Below, in pieces: positions 39,547 through 48,839 of a stretch of 64,000 nt of DNA. Below the pieces are notes generated by a model. That model was not told where the DNA came from and searched no databases. It worked only from the letters and a program-made list of their open reading frames with translations. How positions within the stretch are numbered: position 1 is the stretch's first letter; every line of letters starts with the position of its first letter. This DNA is from Anaerolineae bacterium (GTDB taxonomy: Bacteria > Chloroflexota > Anaerolineae > 4572-78 > J111): positions 36,874-100,873 of the forward strand of contig JAJVIM010000014.1 in assembly GCA_022071955.1 (NCBI GenBank), in the 5' to 3' direction. The translations under genes and the position numbers were made by a program.

Positions 39547-42500
39547 TTATCGATGCTGCTTCAATTGGTTGTAAAGTTGAACGGTGGCTGGGTCGGGGGG
39601 AGCGCCAAATTCGGTTTGAAATGTCTGACGCAAAGTTGTGTAGCGTTCGGTTAACAGGTCAAAGAGATTGAGCATGGCACAGGCTTTAAAAGCGCTGCGA
39701 TGCAGATCTTCACTGAAATAGTTGCAGGCCAGGCCTTTATCCACAATAGCCAGAGCTTGTTGGGGTAACTTTTCTTTAAGTAGTTGTTCCGCGGCCAGAT
39801 TAGTGGCCTGCAGAAATCGGTTTTCGTACCGGGTGCGCCGGGTATAGCCCCACTCGTCAAGCTCAAACCCGGCCAAAAATTCGCCCTGATACAAATTAAT
39901 CAATTCCAGTTGAATATCCAGCGAGCCGCCAAGGGGTGCCTCCAAAACTTGCTGGAACAGGCGGTCAAAAGCCAACGCATCGCACCAGCGCAAAACGTCC
40001 GGATTAACCTGATAATAGTCATCGTGAACCAGAATGATGTCCTGATCATCCAGCAGGCGGCTGCGAAGCCGGCGCAGTGTTTGGTGAAACCGGGTTGAAG
40101 CCCGGTTTTTGTCCAAATCAGGCCACAATGCGGTGCTAACTTCGTCCCAGCGGCAGCCGCGTTCCTGACCCTCAAGCAACAAATAGAGCAAAAACTCGGG
40201 CATGCGCTGATCGCCGCCCCGCTGGCTAAATTGACGGCGCCGGTCAGAAACTACCAGGTACGGTGATCCAAAGGCAAAAACCTCAATCTGCGCGCAAAAC
40301 GGCGCGGTATTAACGCCGGGCTGAGCCAGCAGGAGTTGGATATTGCTCTGAACCTCGGACGGAATATCAGGACGATGCAAAAAGTGGTATAGCAGCGGCA
40401 ACACTTCGGCGATGGTTGGCCCCAACCCGCGAATCAGATCACCCAGATCAAGCGCCTGGCTGATGGCCTGCCGCAGTTGATCGTAGGCGGCGGATGCTCT
40501 GGCGTTGAGAAAAAGGCTGTACCCCAGCCACAACCGCGCTTTGATCACTTCCAGCGCCTCGGTGCCGGCAAAGATTTTTATGGCTTCGCCAAACGCCTGA
40601 CCGGCCGCCGCATATTCGGCGCGCCGGGTGAGGATTTTGCCATACAACGCTGTGGCCAGGGCATACTCAAACAACAGACCGGTCTCGTTGGTAATTTCTC
40701 TGATGTACGTAGCCAGGTTGAGCGCCTGAGCCAGATCGTTCTGGCCAAAATACGTTTCGGCCACTTTAACCTGATTGTACATCTCCAGTGAACGGGCGTT
40801 GATCGATTGGGCCAGTTCGGTAGATTCCTGGTAGCAGTGGCGCGCATCATCAAACCGGCGTTGAGCCAAACGCACATCGCCAATTCCCGCCCAAATAAAC
40901 GCGGCTCGCCGCAGTGTGCCAATTTGGAGAGCGATATCCAGTCCATTTTTAAAGTGTTCCAGAGCTTCGTCATACTGGCCAACGGTATATAACGATACAC
41001 CCAGGCTGTTTAAGGTATTGGCCAGATCATTGGCGTTGCCCAACGACTCCCACGTTTTGAGTGCCTGCCGAAAATGATAATGAGCGGCATTAATATTGCC
41101 CTGCTTTTCCAGACAAACGGCCAGATCGTGGTGACACTGGGCCACTTTGTAGGCATCGTTCAAATCATCAAAGTAATCGAGTGCCTGCCGCAGGTTGGCA
41201 ACAGCCGTATCGCTGTGGCCGGCCATCAAATTGGCCAAAGCCGATTGGTGCATGGCATACGCTATTTTGTGAGGAGCCGCCTGGTGCGCCACCAATTGGT
41301 TGAGACCCTGCCCGGCCAGGGCCAAGGCCTCGGCCGGTTTGCCCGACATCCGCAGCACCGCCGAGCGAAGCACCTGTGCCTCGGCCACGCCGTCAGAGTT
41401 TCGCCGAATCTGGAATTCATTTTCAGCCCGCTCAAACACTGTTCGGGCCTGCCGGGGATTGCTCAGGTCATTAATAAATATTGTCCCCTGTAACAACAAC
41501 AATCGCGGCCGGCGAGCCAATTCTTCCGCCGGAATTTGTGATAACCAGGTGTTGAGTGTAAGCGCCCGGCCGCTATTGTAAAAATTGTTACCCTGCTCTT
41601 CCAGCAGATCAGAGGCTTCGTCCCAGGCGTTTACTCCCAAATATAAATAGACCGCATCCTCAAAGCGGGCGCGGTCTCGCAATAAATTGGCCGCCTTAAC
41701 GGTAACCTGCCGGAAGGCTGGCTGATCCTGAGCTAATTTTGCGCGCAAAAATTCGGAAAAAAGATCGTGGTATCTAAACCCGGCTCCAATTTGGGTGATA
41801 AACAGGTCTTTGCGAACCAGTTCTTCCAGCAGTTCCTGTGCATTATCAATATTGAGTAGCGCATTACACAGTTCGGCGGTCATATCTGGCAAAACGGCTG
41901 TGCTCAACAAAAAGCGCTGGATTTCATCCGCCTGCCGGGCAAAAACCTCGTCGGCCAGATATTTGTAGATAATATCATGGTCGTCGCCCAAACTTTGGGT
42001 AAGCCGATCAACCATTTGCTCGGCGTGCATTACGTGGCCGGTGAGCAAAATCTGAGCGATGTTGCCATCGGTGGCTGCGCCAAGTCCTGCGGCGTCTTCC
42101 AGCGATATCCGCCGGCCAAACCGCTTGCGCATGACCAGTTGAACTTCTTCCGGGGTAAAGCGCAGCTCTTCTTCAGACAAACCGGTGGCCCGCTCGGTTA
42201 CCAGCAGGTCGATGATTTGATCCGTTTCCAGCGTCAAATCGCCGCGAGCCGCCACAATCAGAGTGCTTTCCAGAGGCAGTTGCTGCAGCAGGGCGTTGAT
42301 GGCCAGGGTTAGGCCGGCGCTCACGGCCTTGTGGTAATCATCAATGATGATCACGTGCGGGCCAACCTGAGCCATCAGTTCCGCAATTCGTTTGATGCTG
42401 TTAGATGTATCGCCCCTCGCCACCAGTTGCAGCAGGCTGTCGGGTTCAATTTCGTGAAACCGATCCGTAATGCTGTACGCCAACAGCGTTAAAAACGAGG

Positions 42501-42750
42501 TTGGGTCACGGTCTATCGGTTCCAGCGAGCACCAACACACCGGCAAATCTGTTGTTTGGGCAAAATCTGCCAGTAAAATGGATTTACCGTAGCCGCCCGG
42601 CGCATACACCGAAATCAGGCGGTGCTGTTCCTCAATAAACCGCGTCAGTATTTTTAACAATCGCGGCCGGCGATGAATTAAGCTGAGAGCGGGCAAACGG
42701 ATTCTATCTTCAAAAGCCACGGCTAACTCTTTGGTGAATACCTGCTGCAA
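39547..42750 (-). CDS. MalT-like STAND regulator with BTAD domain (I)
   Basis: The 1067-residue protein has an N-terminal STAND ATPase (Walker A SVYAPGGYGKSILLADF, Walker B HVIIIDDYHKAV), a long TPR region (ANLRQALDYFDDLNDAYKVA, then GNINAAHYHFRQALKTWESL) and, from about residue 830, an OmpR-type winged helix with BTAD (STRFHQTLRRLRSRLLDDQD, then INLYQGEFLAGFELDEWGYT). Such proteins bind a signal or partner, exchange ATP and activate promoters. The only candidate starts are TTG at 42750 (MQQVFTKEL) or a GTG at 42720; neither has a strong ribosome site. It lies upstream of the small-gene cassette. Confidence 0.85.
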   Translation of the reverse strand: MQQVFTKELAVAFEDRIRLPALSLIHRRPRLLKILTRFIEEQHRLISVYAPGGYGKSILLADFAQTTDLPVCWCSLEPIDRDPTSFLTLLAYSITDRFHEIEPDSLLQLVARGDTSNSIKRIAELMAQVGPHVIIIDDYHKAVSAGLTLAINALLQQLPLESTLIVAARGDLTLETDQIIDLLVTERATGLSEEELRFTPEEVQLVMRKRFGRRISLEDAAGLGAATDGNIAQILLTGHVMHAEQMVDRLTQSLGDDHDIIYKYLADEVFARQADEIQRFLLSTAVLPDMTAELCNALLNIDNAQELLEELVRKDLFITQIGAGFRYHDLFSEFLRAKLAQDQPAFRQVTVKAANLLRDRARFEDAVYLYLGVNAWDEASDLLEEQGNNFYNSGRALTLNTWLSQIPAEELARRPRLLLLQGTIFINDLSNPRQARTVFERAENEFQIRRNSDGVAEAQVLRSAVLRMSGKPAEALALAGQGLNQLVAHQAAPHKIAYAMHQSALANLMAGHSDTAVANLRQALDYFDDLNDAYKVAQCHHDLAVCLEKQGNINAAHYHFRQALKTWESLGNANDLANTLNSLGVSLYTVGQYDEALEHFKNGLDIALQIGTLRRAAFIWAGIGDVRLAQRRFDDARHCYQESTELAQSINARSLEMYNQVKVAETYFGQNDLAQALNLATYIREITNETGLLFEYALATALYGKILTRRAEYAAAGQAFGEAIKIFAGTEALEVIKARLWLGYSLFLNARASAAYDQLRQAISQALDLGDLIRGLGPTIAEVLPLLYHFLHRPDIPSEVQSNIQLLLAQPGVNTAPFCAQIEVFAFGSPYLVVSDRRRQFSQRGGDQRMPEFLLYLLLEGQERGCRWDEVSTALWPDLDKNRASTRFHQTLRRLRSRLLDDQDIILVHDDYYQVNPDVLRWCDALAFDRLFQQVLEAPLGGSLDIQLELINLYQGEFLAGFELDEWGYTRRTRYENRFLQATNLAAEQLLKEKLPQQALAIVDKGLACNYFSEDLHRSAFKACAMLNLFDLLTERYTTLRQTFQTEFGAPPDPATVQLYNQLKQHR

Positions 42751-43138
42751 ATTTCAGTGCATGCCCAATTGGACCACTGCTGGCACAAAACTGACGGTTA
42801 CGGTAAGGTGCTCCCATTGCTGGCTGCCACCAGCGGGTTGGCCAACAATTGGCAGCAAAACTCCTGGCCGATGACCGCCACGGCCATCGGTTTACCAATT
42901 ACGTCAGCCAGAACTGCGGGCAAAGCCGCACCCTATTCTTTTGGCTTCATAAATTACTTCTACTTGTGTATTAACAGCAGCCGGTCGATGCCGGCGCGCC
43001 TCCTGAAATTACCAACAACAGCAGCGCAATTGTTAACAAAATCACCCACAAATGATAAATTTTGCTCCCGGGCAAAGAGATTGCCAGCAAATCATGCATC
43101 AGTTTTAGCATATGCGGCTAGCACCATTACTGTATAAT
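42751..43138. other. Gene-free spacer between the two BTAD regulators
   Basis: About 390 bases carry no convincing gene. A 126-residue plus-strand frame at 42757-43137 lacks a ribosome site and protein-like composition. The right part is AT-rich and holds the promoter candidate at 43139-43166. Confidence 0.45.
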
Positions 43139-43166
43139 TTTATATTATGACATAGAACAGGCTCAA
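43139..43166 (-). promoter_or_regulatory. Candidate promoter of BTAD regulator I
   Basis: On the minus strand TTGAGC and TATAAA are separated by 16 bases in an AT-rich stretch. The distance to the gene (about 390 bases) leaves a long leader, so this is tentative. Confidence 0.35.
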
Positions 43167-43220
43167 AACCAGACCCATATCTGGGACATTTTGGGGAAAG
43201 ACCGGTTTTTCACCCAAAAT

Positions 43221-46200
43221 TTAATGTACCAGGGCAGCATACAAAGCCCGGGTTTCGGCGGATACCGGCGCGTTTAACTCTTCTCTCACGGCCGCTTCGC
43301 AGGCTTTAAACTGTTTGATCACGGCACACCGGTCCCCCTGGGCGGCGTATATTTTCATCGCCAGCCGGTAGGCCATTTCCTGGCCGGGGTCATCGCGAAA
43401 CACCTGCCAGCAATTTTTAAGCGCCTGTTCGTAATTTTTTGTTTCCAGATATAACTCAGCCAAATTCAGCAGGGCGTGGATGTACAGGTGATGCAAGCGC
43501 TGTCTTTCTGATAAAACCCACACCGAGCCTACTTCGGCCAGATACGGCCCGCGATAAAGATCAATGGCCTGTTGTAGCAATCGAATCTTTTCCTGACACG
43601 CCTGACTGGTTTTGGCCTGGTTTAAATACCACTCAAATAATTCCACATCACATTCGTAATCCATTTTGCGATTAAAAGCATACTGGCCGGTTGATGGCTC
43701 AAAGGTGAGATAATCATCGCCAAACACCCGGCGCAGCCGATAAACGCAGTTTTTAAACCGAACCTTCAACTCCCGAAGGCCGCATTCCGGCCACAAATCG
43801 CAGCCAATTAACTCTTTAGTGGCGCCCTGCGGGTGGCTCAACAGGTAGCAAAACAGCTCGCGGGGTTGCCGGTTAGACCACTCCGCCAGCGAGACGCTGA
43901 CATCGTTTAGCTCAATCTGGGGGGAGCCAAGCATGCGAACAACCAGTTTTGGCGAGGCAAATGGCGCCTCGGAGATTTGCCGGCGCAGCCGCCGCCGATG
44001 TTCTGGCATATCGGCTTTAAACTTTTGAATCTCCAGCAGGAACTGATACAGTTTAGAATCCGGCTTTTTACGCTGGCAGGCCTGCATTAACAGCGGCTCT
44101 GCTTCCTGGCCAGGGACTACCAACGGCTGCACGGTTTGCAGCCCAGACATCAATTTAAGCGCGCTGTTGAGGTGCTGTACAGCACAATTTTTCTGCTGGC
44201 CGGCGTACTCGGTGGCGGCCAAATACAAATACGCCCGCGATTTCTCAACCCGCTGGCCGTGGTCGTCAAACAGGTTGATGGCGCGTTCAAGGCAGGCAGC
44301 CGCCTCGGTCAGTTTGTTTTCAGCGCGAGCCAGCAGCCCGACTTCGACCCAATATAATGCGCGTTCATGACTGGTACTCTGGGTAGCCAACTGCTGCCGG
44401 GCCGAAGCTAATAAAGTGCGAGCAAAAGTAAATTCGCTCTGTTTTCTGGCAATGGAGGCTCTGGCCAGGTCCAGATAAATCAGCAGAAATCTCTCATCGG
44501 TTTTCAGGGCAACCTGATAGGCCCGGTTGTAAACACCGCCGGCGGCATCGAGCAGCGCCAGATCGGCATAAATATCACCCAGCCCGCACAGCGAATAGGC
44601 TTCCAGCCGGGCGTAACTACTTTGGCGGGCAAAATCAAGCGCCTGTTCCAGTTGCTGAATGGCTCGCTGCAAGTTGCCGGTAAGATGATGCAGCACGCCC
44701 CAGTTGCTAAACAGATCGGCCAGCCGGGTGGCATTGCCGGTTGTACTGTAATATTGATGGGCCAGCTCAAAATAGCAGTTAGCTTTTTCATAGCAGCCCA
44801 GCGTGAGATTAGCCACGCCGGTTTCCAGATTAAGCCGGGCCACGTTTTCTTCATCGCCAATCGCTTTGTACAGCGCCAGCGACTCTTCCAGCGCGGGCGC
44901 ACCTTCCTGCGTTCTGCCAACTGCCAACAAACACTGCCCCCATGCCTTTAATGCAAGCGCCATTAAACACAAATCGTTTTCATTTTGAGCCAGGGTTAAG
45001 CCACGCGCCGCGTCGGAGAGGGCAAACTGGTAATGGCTCAAAAGCCGATGAGCGCCGGCGCGCCAAACCAGCACACGCACCAGCCCGGATGGCTGAAGGG
45101 TGGCCGCTGATTCAAATGCCGTTTCGGCCTGGATTAGCAGGGTCAAGCCGTGCTGCACCTGGCCTAACATGATCTGCGTGTAGCCGTTTAAAGCCAGCAC
45201 TATTGGCCGGCTATCTCTCACAGTCTGCGGCAGGGTGTTAAACCAGCTTTCCAATGTTTTAAAACGACCCGCACGAACCAGTTGCAGGCCGGCCTGTTCA
45301 ATTAACCCGGCAACAGCCTCCGAGTCGGCCAGCCGCACGAAAAACGCGTGGGCTTTTTCCCACTCGCCATTTTCAAAATAGAAGACTGCCAGACGCCGGA
45401 GAATCTCGGTGGCTTTCGCCGGGTTTTCTGCGGCCAGCCGTTTCTGTAAAAATTCCTGAAATAGTTGATGATATCGAAACCACGTGACGCGATTGTCTAC
45501 CGGCAGCACAAACAGGTTATGCCCCACCGCCAGTTGGGTTAGCGTGTGCCAGCTATACCCGGCAGCCGGCGTTGGCCCGAAAATAGCCCGGCACAAATCG
45601 GCGTTAAATTCATCCAGCCAGGCAGTGAGCAGCAAAAAGTCTTTAACGGGCGCTGGTTGCTGCTCAAATACCTGGTTGGCCAGATAATCATACACACACT
45701 CGCCAGAAATTTGCGCCTGGCGCAGCCGGTTGGCCACGCCAGGTTGCGTCGATAACAGCAAACCGGTGATCCAGCCTTCTGTTTCTAACGCCAGTTTGGC
45801 CGCGGCTTCCGGCGAAATATGGCAGTTGTAGTTTTGCAGAAACAGCGCCTGTATTTCTTCGGCCTGAAACGCCAAATCGTGCGGGCCAAAACCGTCAACT
45901 TCGGTGCGACCAGCCAGCAGCAAAACATTGGGAAACTTGACCAACCGGCGCGATGAAATGACCAGCCGGCAATTTTCATTGACAAACTGAACAAACCGGT
46001 CAACAAACTCGATGATTTCCGGGTTGGTGATAACGTGAAAATCGTCGAGCACAAACAGGAAATATTCGGGCACATGCCGATAAATGGCGTTAACAACGAT
46101 GCCAATAATATCCGGCAAACTGAGGTTGCCATCGCCCAGCACCCCCGCTGATTTTTGTGCCACTCCCGGAAACTGTTCACCAATAGCGGCCAAAAAATGG

Positions 46201-46451
46201 TTCACAAAACGGTGGGGATCGTTGTCCAGTGCGTCAAGAGCAAACCAGCAAACCGGCAGTGATGTTCGGTGAGCCGCATCAACCAGCAGCGATGTTTTGC
46301 CATAACCAGCCGGCGCAGTAACGGTGATCAGCCTGTTTTTGTCCAGCCGGTTGTTGAACCCATCCAACAATCTTGGCCGTGAAAGCAAGTCAGTTCGGCA
46401 GCGGGGAACAATCACCTTGGTTTGGGTAACAACCAGCGCAGAATCAGCCAT
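43221..46451 (-). CDS. MalT-like STAND regulator with BTAD domain (II)
   Basis: The 1076-residue protein is laid out like its neighbour: STAND ATPase (Walker A VTAPAGYGKTSLLVDAAH, Walker B YFLFVLDDFHVITN), TPR-type repeats (SNWGVLHHLTGNLQRAIQQL among many), then a winged helix (VVRMLGSPQIELNDVSVSL, RELFCYLLSHPQG) and BTAD (RLLQQAIDLYRGPYLAEVGS) from about residue 825. It starts at a clear ATG with AGATGGAG upstream. The two regulators are diverged paralogues in tandem. It points away from the XRE gene, and the regulators likely control nearby targets, which the sequence does not identify. Confidence 0.9.
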   Translation of the reverse strand: MADSALVVTQTKVIVPRCRTDLLSRPRLLDGFNNRLDKNRLITVTAPAGYGKTSLLVDAAHRTSLPVCWFALDALDNDPHRFVNHFLAAIGEQFPGVAQKSAGVLGDGNLSLPDIIGIVVNAIYRHVPEYFLFVLDDFHVITNPEIIEFVDRFVQFVNENCRLVISSRRLVKFPNVLLLAGRTEVDGFGPHDLAFQAEEIQALFLQNYNCHISPEAAAKLALETEGWITGLLLSTQPGVANRLRQAQISGECVYDYLANQVFEQQPAPVKDFLLLTAWLDEFNADLCRAIFGPTPAAGYSWHTLTQLAVGHNLFVLPVDNRVTWFRYHQLFQEFLQKRLAAENPAKATEILRRLAVFYFENGEWEKAHAFFVRLADSEAVAGLIEQAGLQLVRAGRFKTLESWFNTLPQTVRDSRPIVLALNGYTQIMLGQVQHGLTLLIQAETAFESAATLQPSGLVRVLVWRAGAHRLLSHYQFALSDAARGLTLAQNENDLCLMALALKAWGQCLLAVGRTQEGAPALEESLALYKAIGDEENVARLNLETGVANLTLGCYEKANCYFELAHQYYSTTGNATRLADLFSNWGVLHHLTGNLQRAIQQLEQALDFARQSSYARLEAYSLCGLGDIYADLALLDAAGGVYNRAYQVALKTDERFLLIYLDLARASIARKQSEFTFARTLLASARQQLATQSTSHERALYWVEVGLLARAENKLTEAAACLERAINLFDDHGQRVEKSRAYLYLAATEYAGQQKNCAVQHLNSALKLMSGLQTVQPLVVPGQEAEPLLMQACQRKKPDSKLYQFLLEIQKFKADMPEHRRRLRRQISEAPFASPKLVVRMLGSPQIELNDVSVSLAEWSNRQPRELFCYLLSHPQGATKELIGCDLWPECGLRELKVRFKNCVYRLRRVFGDDYLTFEPSTGQYAFNRKMDYECDVELFEWYLNQAKTSQACQEKIRLLQQAIDLYRGPYLAEVGSVWVLSERQRLHHLYIHALLNLAELYLETKNYEQALKNCWQVFRDDPGQEMAYRLAMKIYAAQGDRCAVIKQFKACEAAVREELNAPVSAETRALYAALVH

Positions 46452-46611
46452 CGATAGGCTCCATCTCTTGAAAGATGCAAAGATTTCGGTCTGCGATCAG
46501 GCTGGCAGAATACACAACAAACCTCAAGGCACTGGATGTGATACGGTAAAGCATCATTTTAATGCAAAGCGTTAATTTTGCCAAAAAACGTCTCTAACAC
46601 GCTCAACGTAG
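46452..46611. other. Divergent intergenic region before the XRE gene, left part
   Basis: About 160 bases with no gene, holding the upstream region of the second BTAD regulator. AT-rich -10-like strings are present on the minus strand but none pairs well with a -35. Confidence 0.35.
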
Positions 46612-46640
46612 TTGCCATAATTAAAGGCAGGGTTTATAAT
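46612..46640 (+). promoter_or_regulatory. Sigma-70 promoter of the XRE gene
   Basis: TTGCCA and TATAAT are separated by 17 bases. The leader to the ATG at 46793 is about 145 bases and holds no clear hairpin. Confidence 0.6.
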
Positions 46641-46792
46641 CAATAAAATGCTAATACTGCCTGTTGTTACCTGCCCGCAAAGTTCCATCCTCTTTACGGC
46701 AGTAAACCAAAATTTCACGGTTTTCACCAACTGCAATCTTCTTCGACCCCACCCTGGTAGCTTAAATCAAACAAATACAGGAAGACTTGACA

Positions 46793-47362
46793 ATGAGCAA
46801 TGAACTTGGCCAATGGATAGAGCGCGAACGAAAAAAACGAGGTTGGAGCCAGCGCCGGCTTGCTCAGGAAGCCGATATTTCGCAGGCACCAATTTCCCGC
46901 ATTATCAATAAAGTTCCCGACGATCCAAACGAACAAATCTGTGGCGAGAAAGTAGCTCAGGCGTTGGCCCGAGCTTTTGGCGCTAATCCCATTTACGTTT
47001 TTCGGTTGGCGCGAATCTTAAAGCCGCCACCCCGCAGCCGCAACTTTTCTACCTGGCTGGTGGGCGAACTTTTACTGCGCAAAATTAGCCAGGAAAAACT
47101 CGGCGAGATGGCCGGCCTGGATTCCGAAGTTGTAGCCGATCTGACCCGCGGCGTACCGCCCACTTTTGAGGTCGCTAACAAACTGGCCGCTGCGCTTGAG
47201 CTTGATGAACTGTACGTGCAGCAGTTGGCCGGCCTGGTTCCGCCGGGAGAACAGGCGCTGAGCGCCGAAGAAATCGAGCTGCTCAGCAACTACCGCGAAC
47301 TGAACCGAGGCGGCCGCAAAGTTGTGCAGGAACTTGTCAAATCGATGGTGTCTAACCTGTAA
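46793..47362 (+). CDS. XRE-type regulator with two helix-turn-helix domains
   Basis: The 189-residue protein has a first HTH near the N-terminus (KKRGWSQRRLAQEADISQAP, then ISRIINKVPDDP) and a second, more degenerate one after residue 85 (LLRKISQEKLGEMAGLDSEV, then FEVANKLAAALELDELYVQQ). Between them lies a Pro/Arg linker (ILKPPPRSRN). The C-terminus is Leu/Arg-rich (EIELLSNYRELNRGGRKVVQ). It is probably a transcription factor; its targets are unknown. A strong shared terminator follows. Confidence 0.85.
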   Translation: MSNELGQWIERERKKRGWSQRRLAQEADISQAPISRIINKVPDDPNEQICGEKVAQALARAFGANPIYVFRLARILKPPPRSRNFSTWLVGELLLRKISQEKLGEMAGLDSEVVADLTRGVPPTFEVANKLAAALELDELYVQQLAGLVPPGEQALSAEEIELLSNYRELNRGGRKVVQELVKSMVSNL

Positions 47363-47389
47363 CTGTTTCTGGTCGATTACCAAAAAATC

Positions 47390-47430
47390 AAAAGAGCCAG
47401 CCGGTAGCAATCACGGCTGGCTCTTTTTGT
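47390..47430. terminator. Bidirectional terminator between XRE and SDR genes
   Basis: AAAAGAGCCAGCCG pairs with CGGCTGGCTCTTTT around a 10-base loop. T-runs follow on both strands, so it serves both convergent genes. Confidence 0.9.
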
Positions 47431-47449
47431 TGAACGATAAAAAACCTCG

Positions 47450-48202
47450 CTACCGGCTGGCTAATCCGCCGGCAATTTCGCCGCCATCAATGACAATGGG
47501 CTGGCCGCTAATATAGGGCGCTTCCTCTGAGGTAAGAAAAGCAAACAACGCCGCGATTTCCTCCGGTTTGGCGTGCCGCTTGAGTGGAATTTTGTTGTTC
47601 AATTCGGCCATCATTTCCGGGGTGTATTCGGCTTCCTGCATCGGGGTGAGTACGTAGCCGGGGCAGACCGCATTCACCCGGATAGTCGGCGCCAATTCCA
47701 CGGCCATCGTGCGGCTCAACTCGATGACTCCGGCTTTGGCCGCGTTATAATCGGCGTAGAGGGGCTGGCCGATCATACCGTTGGTTGACCCCATATTGAC
47801 AATCGCACCGCCACCGCCGGCCAGCATCCGTTTGGCCGCCTGTTGACCCACATAAAATATGCCAAACAAATCAACCCGCACAACCTGCTCCCATTCCGCC
47901 GGGGTGATGTCCATAAAAGCGTGACGAATACTGATTCCGGCGTTGTTGATCAAAATATCCAACCCGCCAAAAACCGCGTCGAGTTCGGTGAAAGCGCGCT
48001 CCACATCGGGGTAACTGGCCACATCAACCTGAATGGCCGCCGCCAGTTGGGGCAACTCGGCGCGCAGGCGAGCCAGCCCGGCCGCGTCGCGGTCAAACAC
48101 CGCCACCCGTGAACTTTCTGCCACAAAGCGCCGCGCTGTGGCCAGGCCGATGCCGCTGGCTCCGCCGGTCACAAGCACGCGTTTGTTGGGTAAACCTTTC
48201 AT
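47450..48202 (-). CDS. Short-chain dehydrogenase/reductase
   Basis: The 250-residue classical SDR has the dinucleotide motif LVTGGASGIGLATAR, NNAG (DILINNAGISIRHAF), the catalytic Ser region (IVNMGSTNGMIG) and YNAAKAG with Tyr and Lys. The C-terminal CPGYVLTPMQ and ISGQPIVIDGGEI are as in glucose/3-oxoacyl-type reductases. Substrate is not evident. AGGAGG precedes the ATG at 48202. It follows the ASPIC-like gene by 19 bases. Confidence 0.92.
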   Translation of the reverse strand: MKGLPNKRVLVTGGASGIGLATARRFVAESSRVAVFDRDAAGLARLRAELPQLAAAIQVDVASYPDVERAFTELDAVFGGLDILINNAGISIRHAFMDITPAEWEQVVRVDLFGIFYVGQQAAKRMLAGGGGAIVNMGSTNGMIGQPLYADYNAAKAGVIELSRTMAVELAPTIRVNAVCPGYVLTPMQEAEYTPEMMAELNNKIPLKRHAKPEEIAALFAFLTSEEAPYISGQPIVIDGGEIAGGLASR

Positions 48203-48221
48203 CAAAAATGCCTCCTGTGGG

Positions 48222-48677
48222 TTATCGAATTATTCGCAGCAAGTGGTGGGGAGTCAACTCGGTCACCTTCGATAAATTGCCATCCGGCCAGAGAATTTCC
48301 AGAGTTTCCAACCGGGTATCTGCCGCAAAAACAAAATGAACCCGGGCCGGGTCGCTGGGGTTAGCACTGCCGGCCACATCCACCGTCCGTTGCAGCACAC
48401 CCTGGCTGGTTTGCAGGGTTAAAATGGCGCTGACCGCACGCTGGTTATCGCTATTGAGCCAGATCAGATCAACGTCCAGACTCGTCTCGGCGCAGGCCGA
48501 ATCGGCAGGTGTGCTCCGGCATGCAACCGGCGTTTGTTCGGCCAGCAGCACAGCCTCAACGGTCACCGGCACCGGCTGGCTCGACTGGCCGGGCGCGGCC
48601 GGCGGGAAGAGCAGTAAAATCACCAGCAAAGGAAACAGAATTGTATCGAGCAAGTAAAAAATTGTTTTAAATTTCAC
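48222..48677 (-). CDS. Secreted protein with ASPIC/UnbV-like end
   Basis: The 151-residue protein begins with an uncleaved-looking signal or anchor (IFYLLDTILFPLLVILLLFP). The C-terminal half (TLQTSQGVLQRTVDVAGSAN, then RLETLEILWPDGNLSKVTEL) resembles the ASPIC/UnbV domain, in which an IRWPDG-like motif is usual. The domain usually closes large FG-GAP repeat proteins; here it is short, so this may be a trimmed form. It sits directly upstream of the SDR gene on the same strand. Confidence 0.65.
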   Translation of the reverse strand: MKFKTIFYLLDTILFPLLVILLLFPPAAPGQSSQPVPVTVEAVLLAEQTPVACRSTPADSACAETSLDVDLIWLNSDNQRAVSAILTLQTSQGVLQRTVDVAGSANPSDPARVHFVFAADTRLETLEILWPDGNLSKVTELTPHHLLRIIR

Positions 48678-48839
48678 GCCGTCACTTCCGGCAAAACCGC
48701 ATACATTTTGATCGAGAAAATATGGACAGGATTACAAGATTTATGTGACCCTAACATCATCCTGCCAATTCTGTTTATGCCTTATGTCAACTTCAGCTTA
48801 CCCGACTTTCTATGGTTGGGCAAGTTGGTTGCGCCCAAC

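Noticed and set aside
42757..43137. 126-residue plus-strand frame between the BTAD regulators
   Set aside because: No ribosome site, low-complexity residues, and antisense to the upstream region of a regulator; no domain recognisable.
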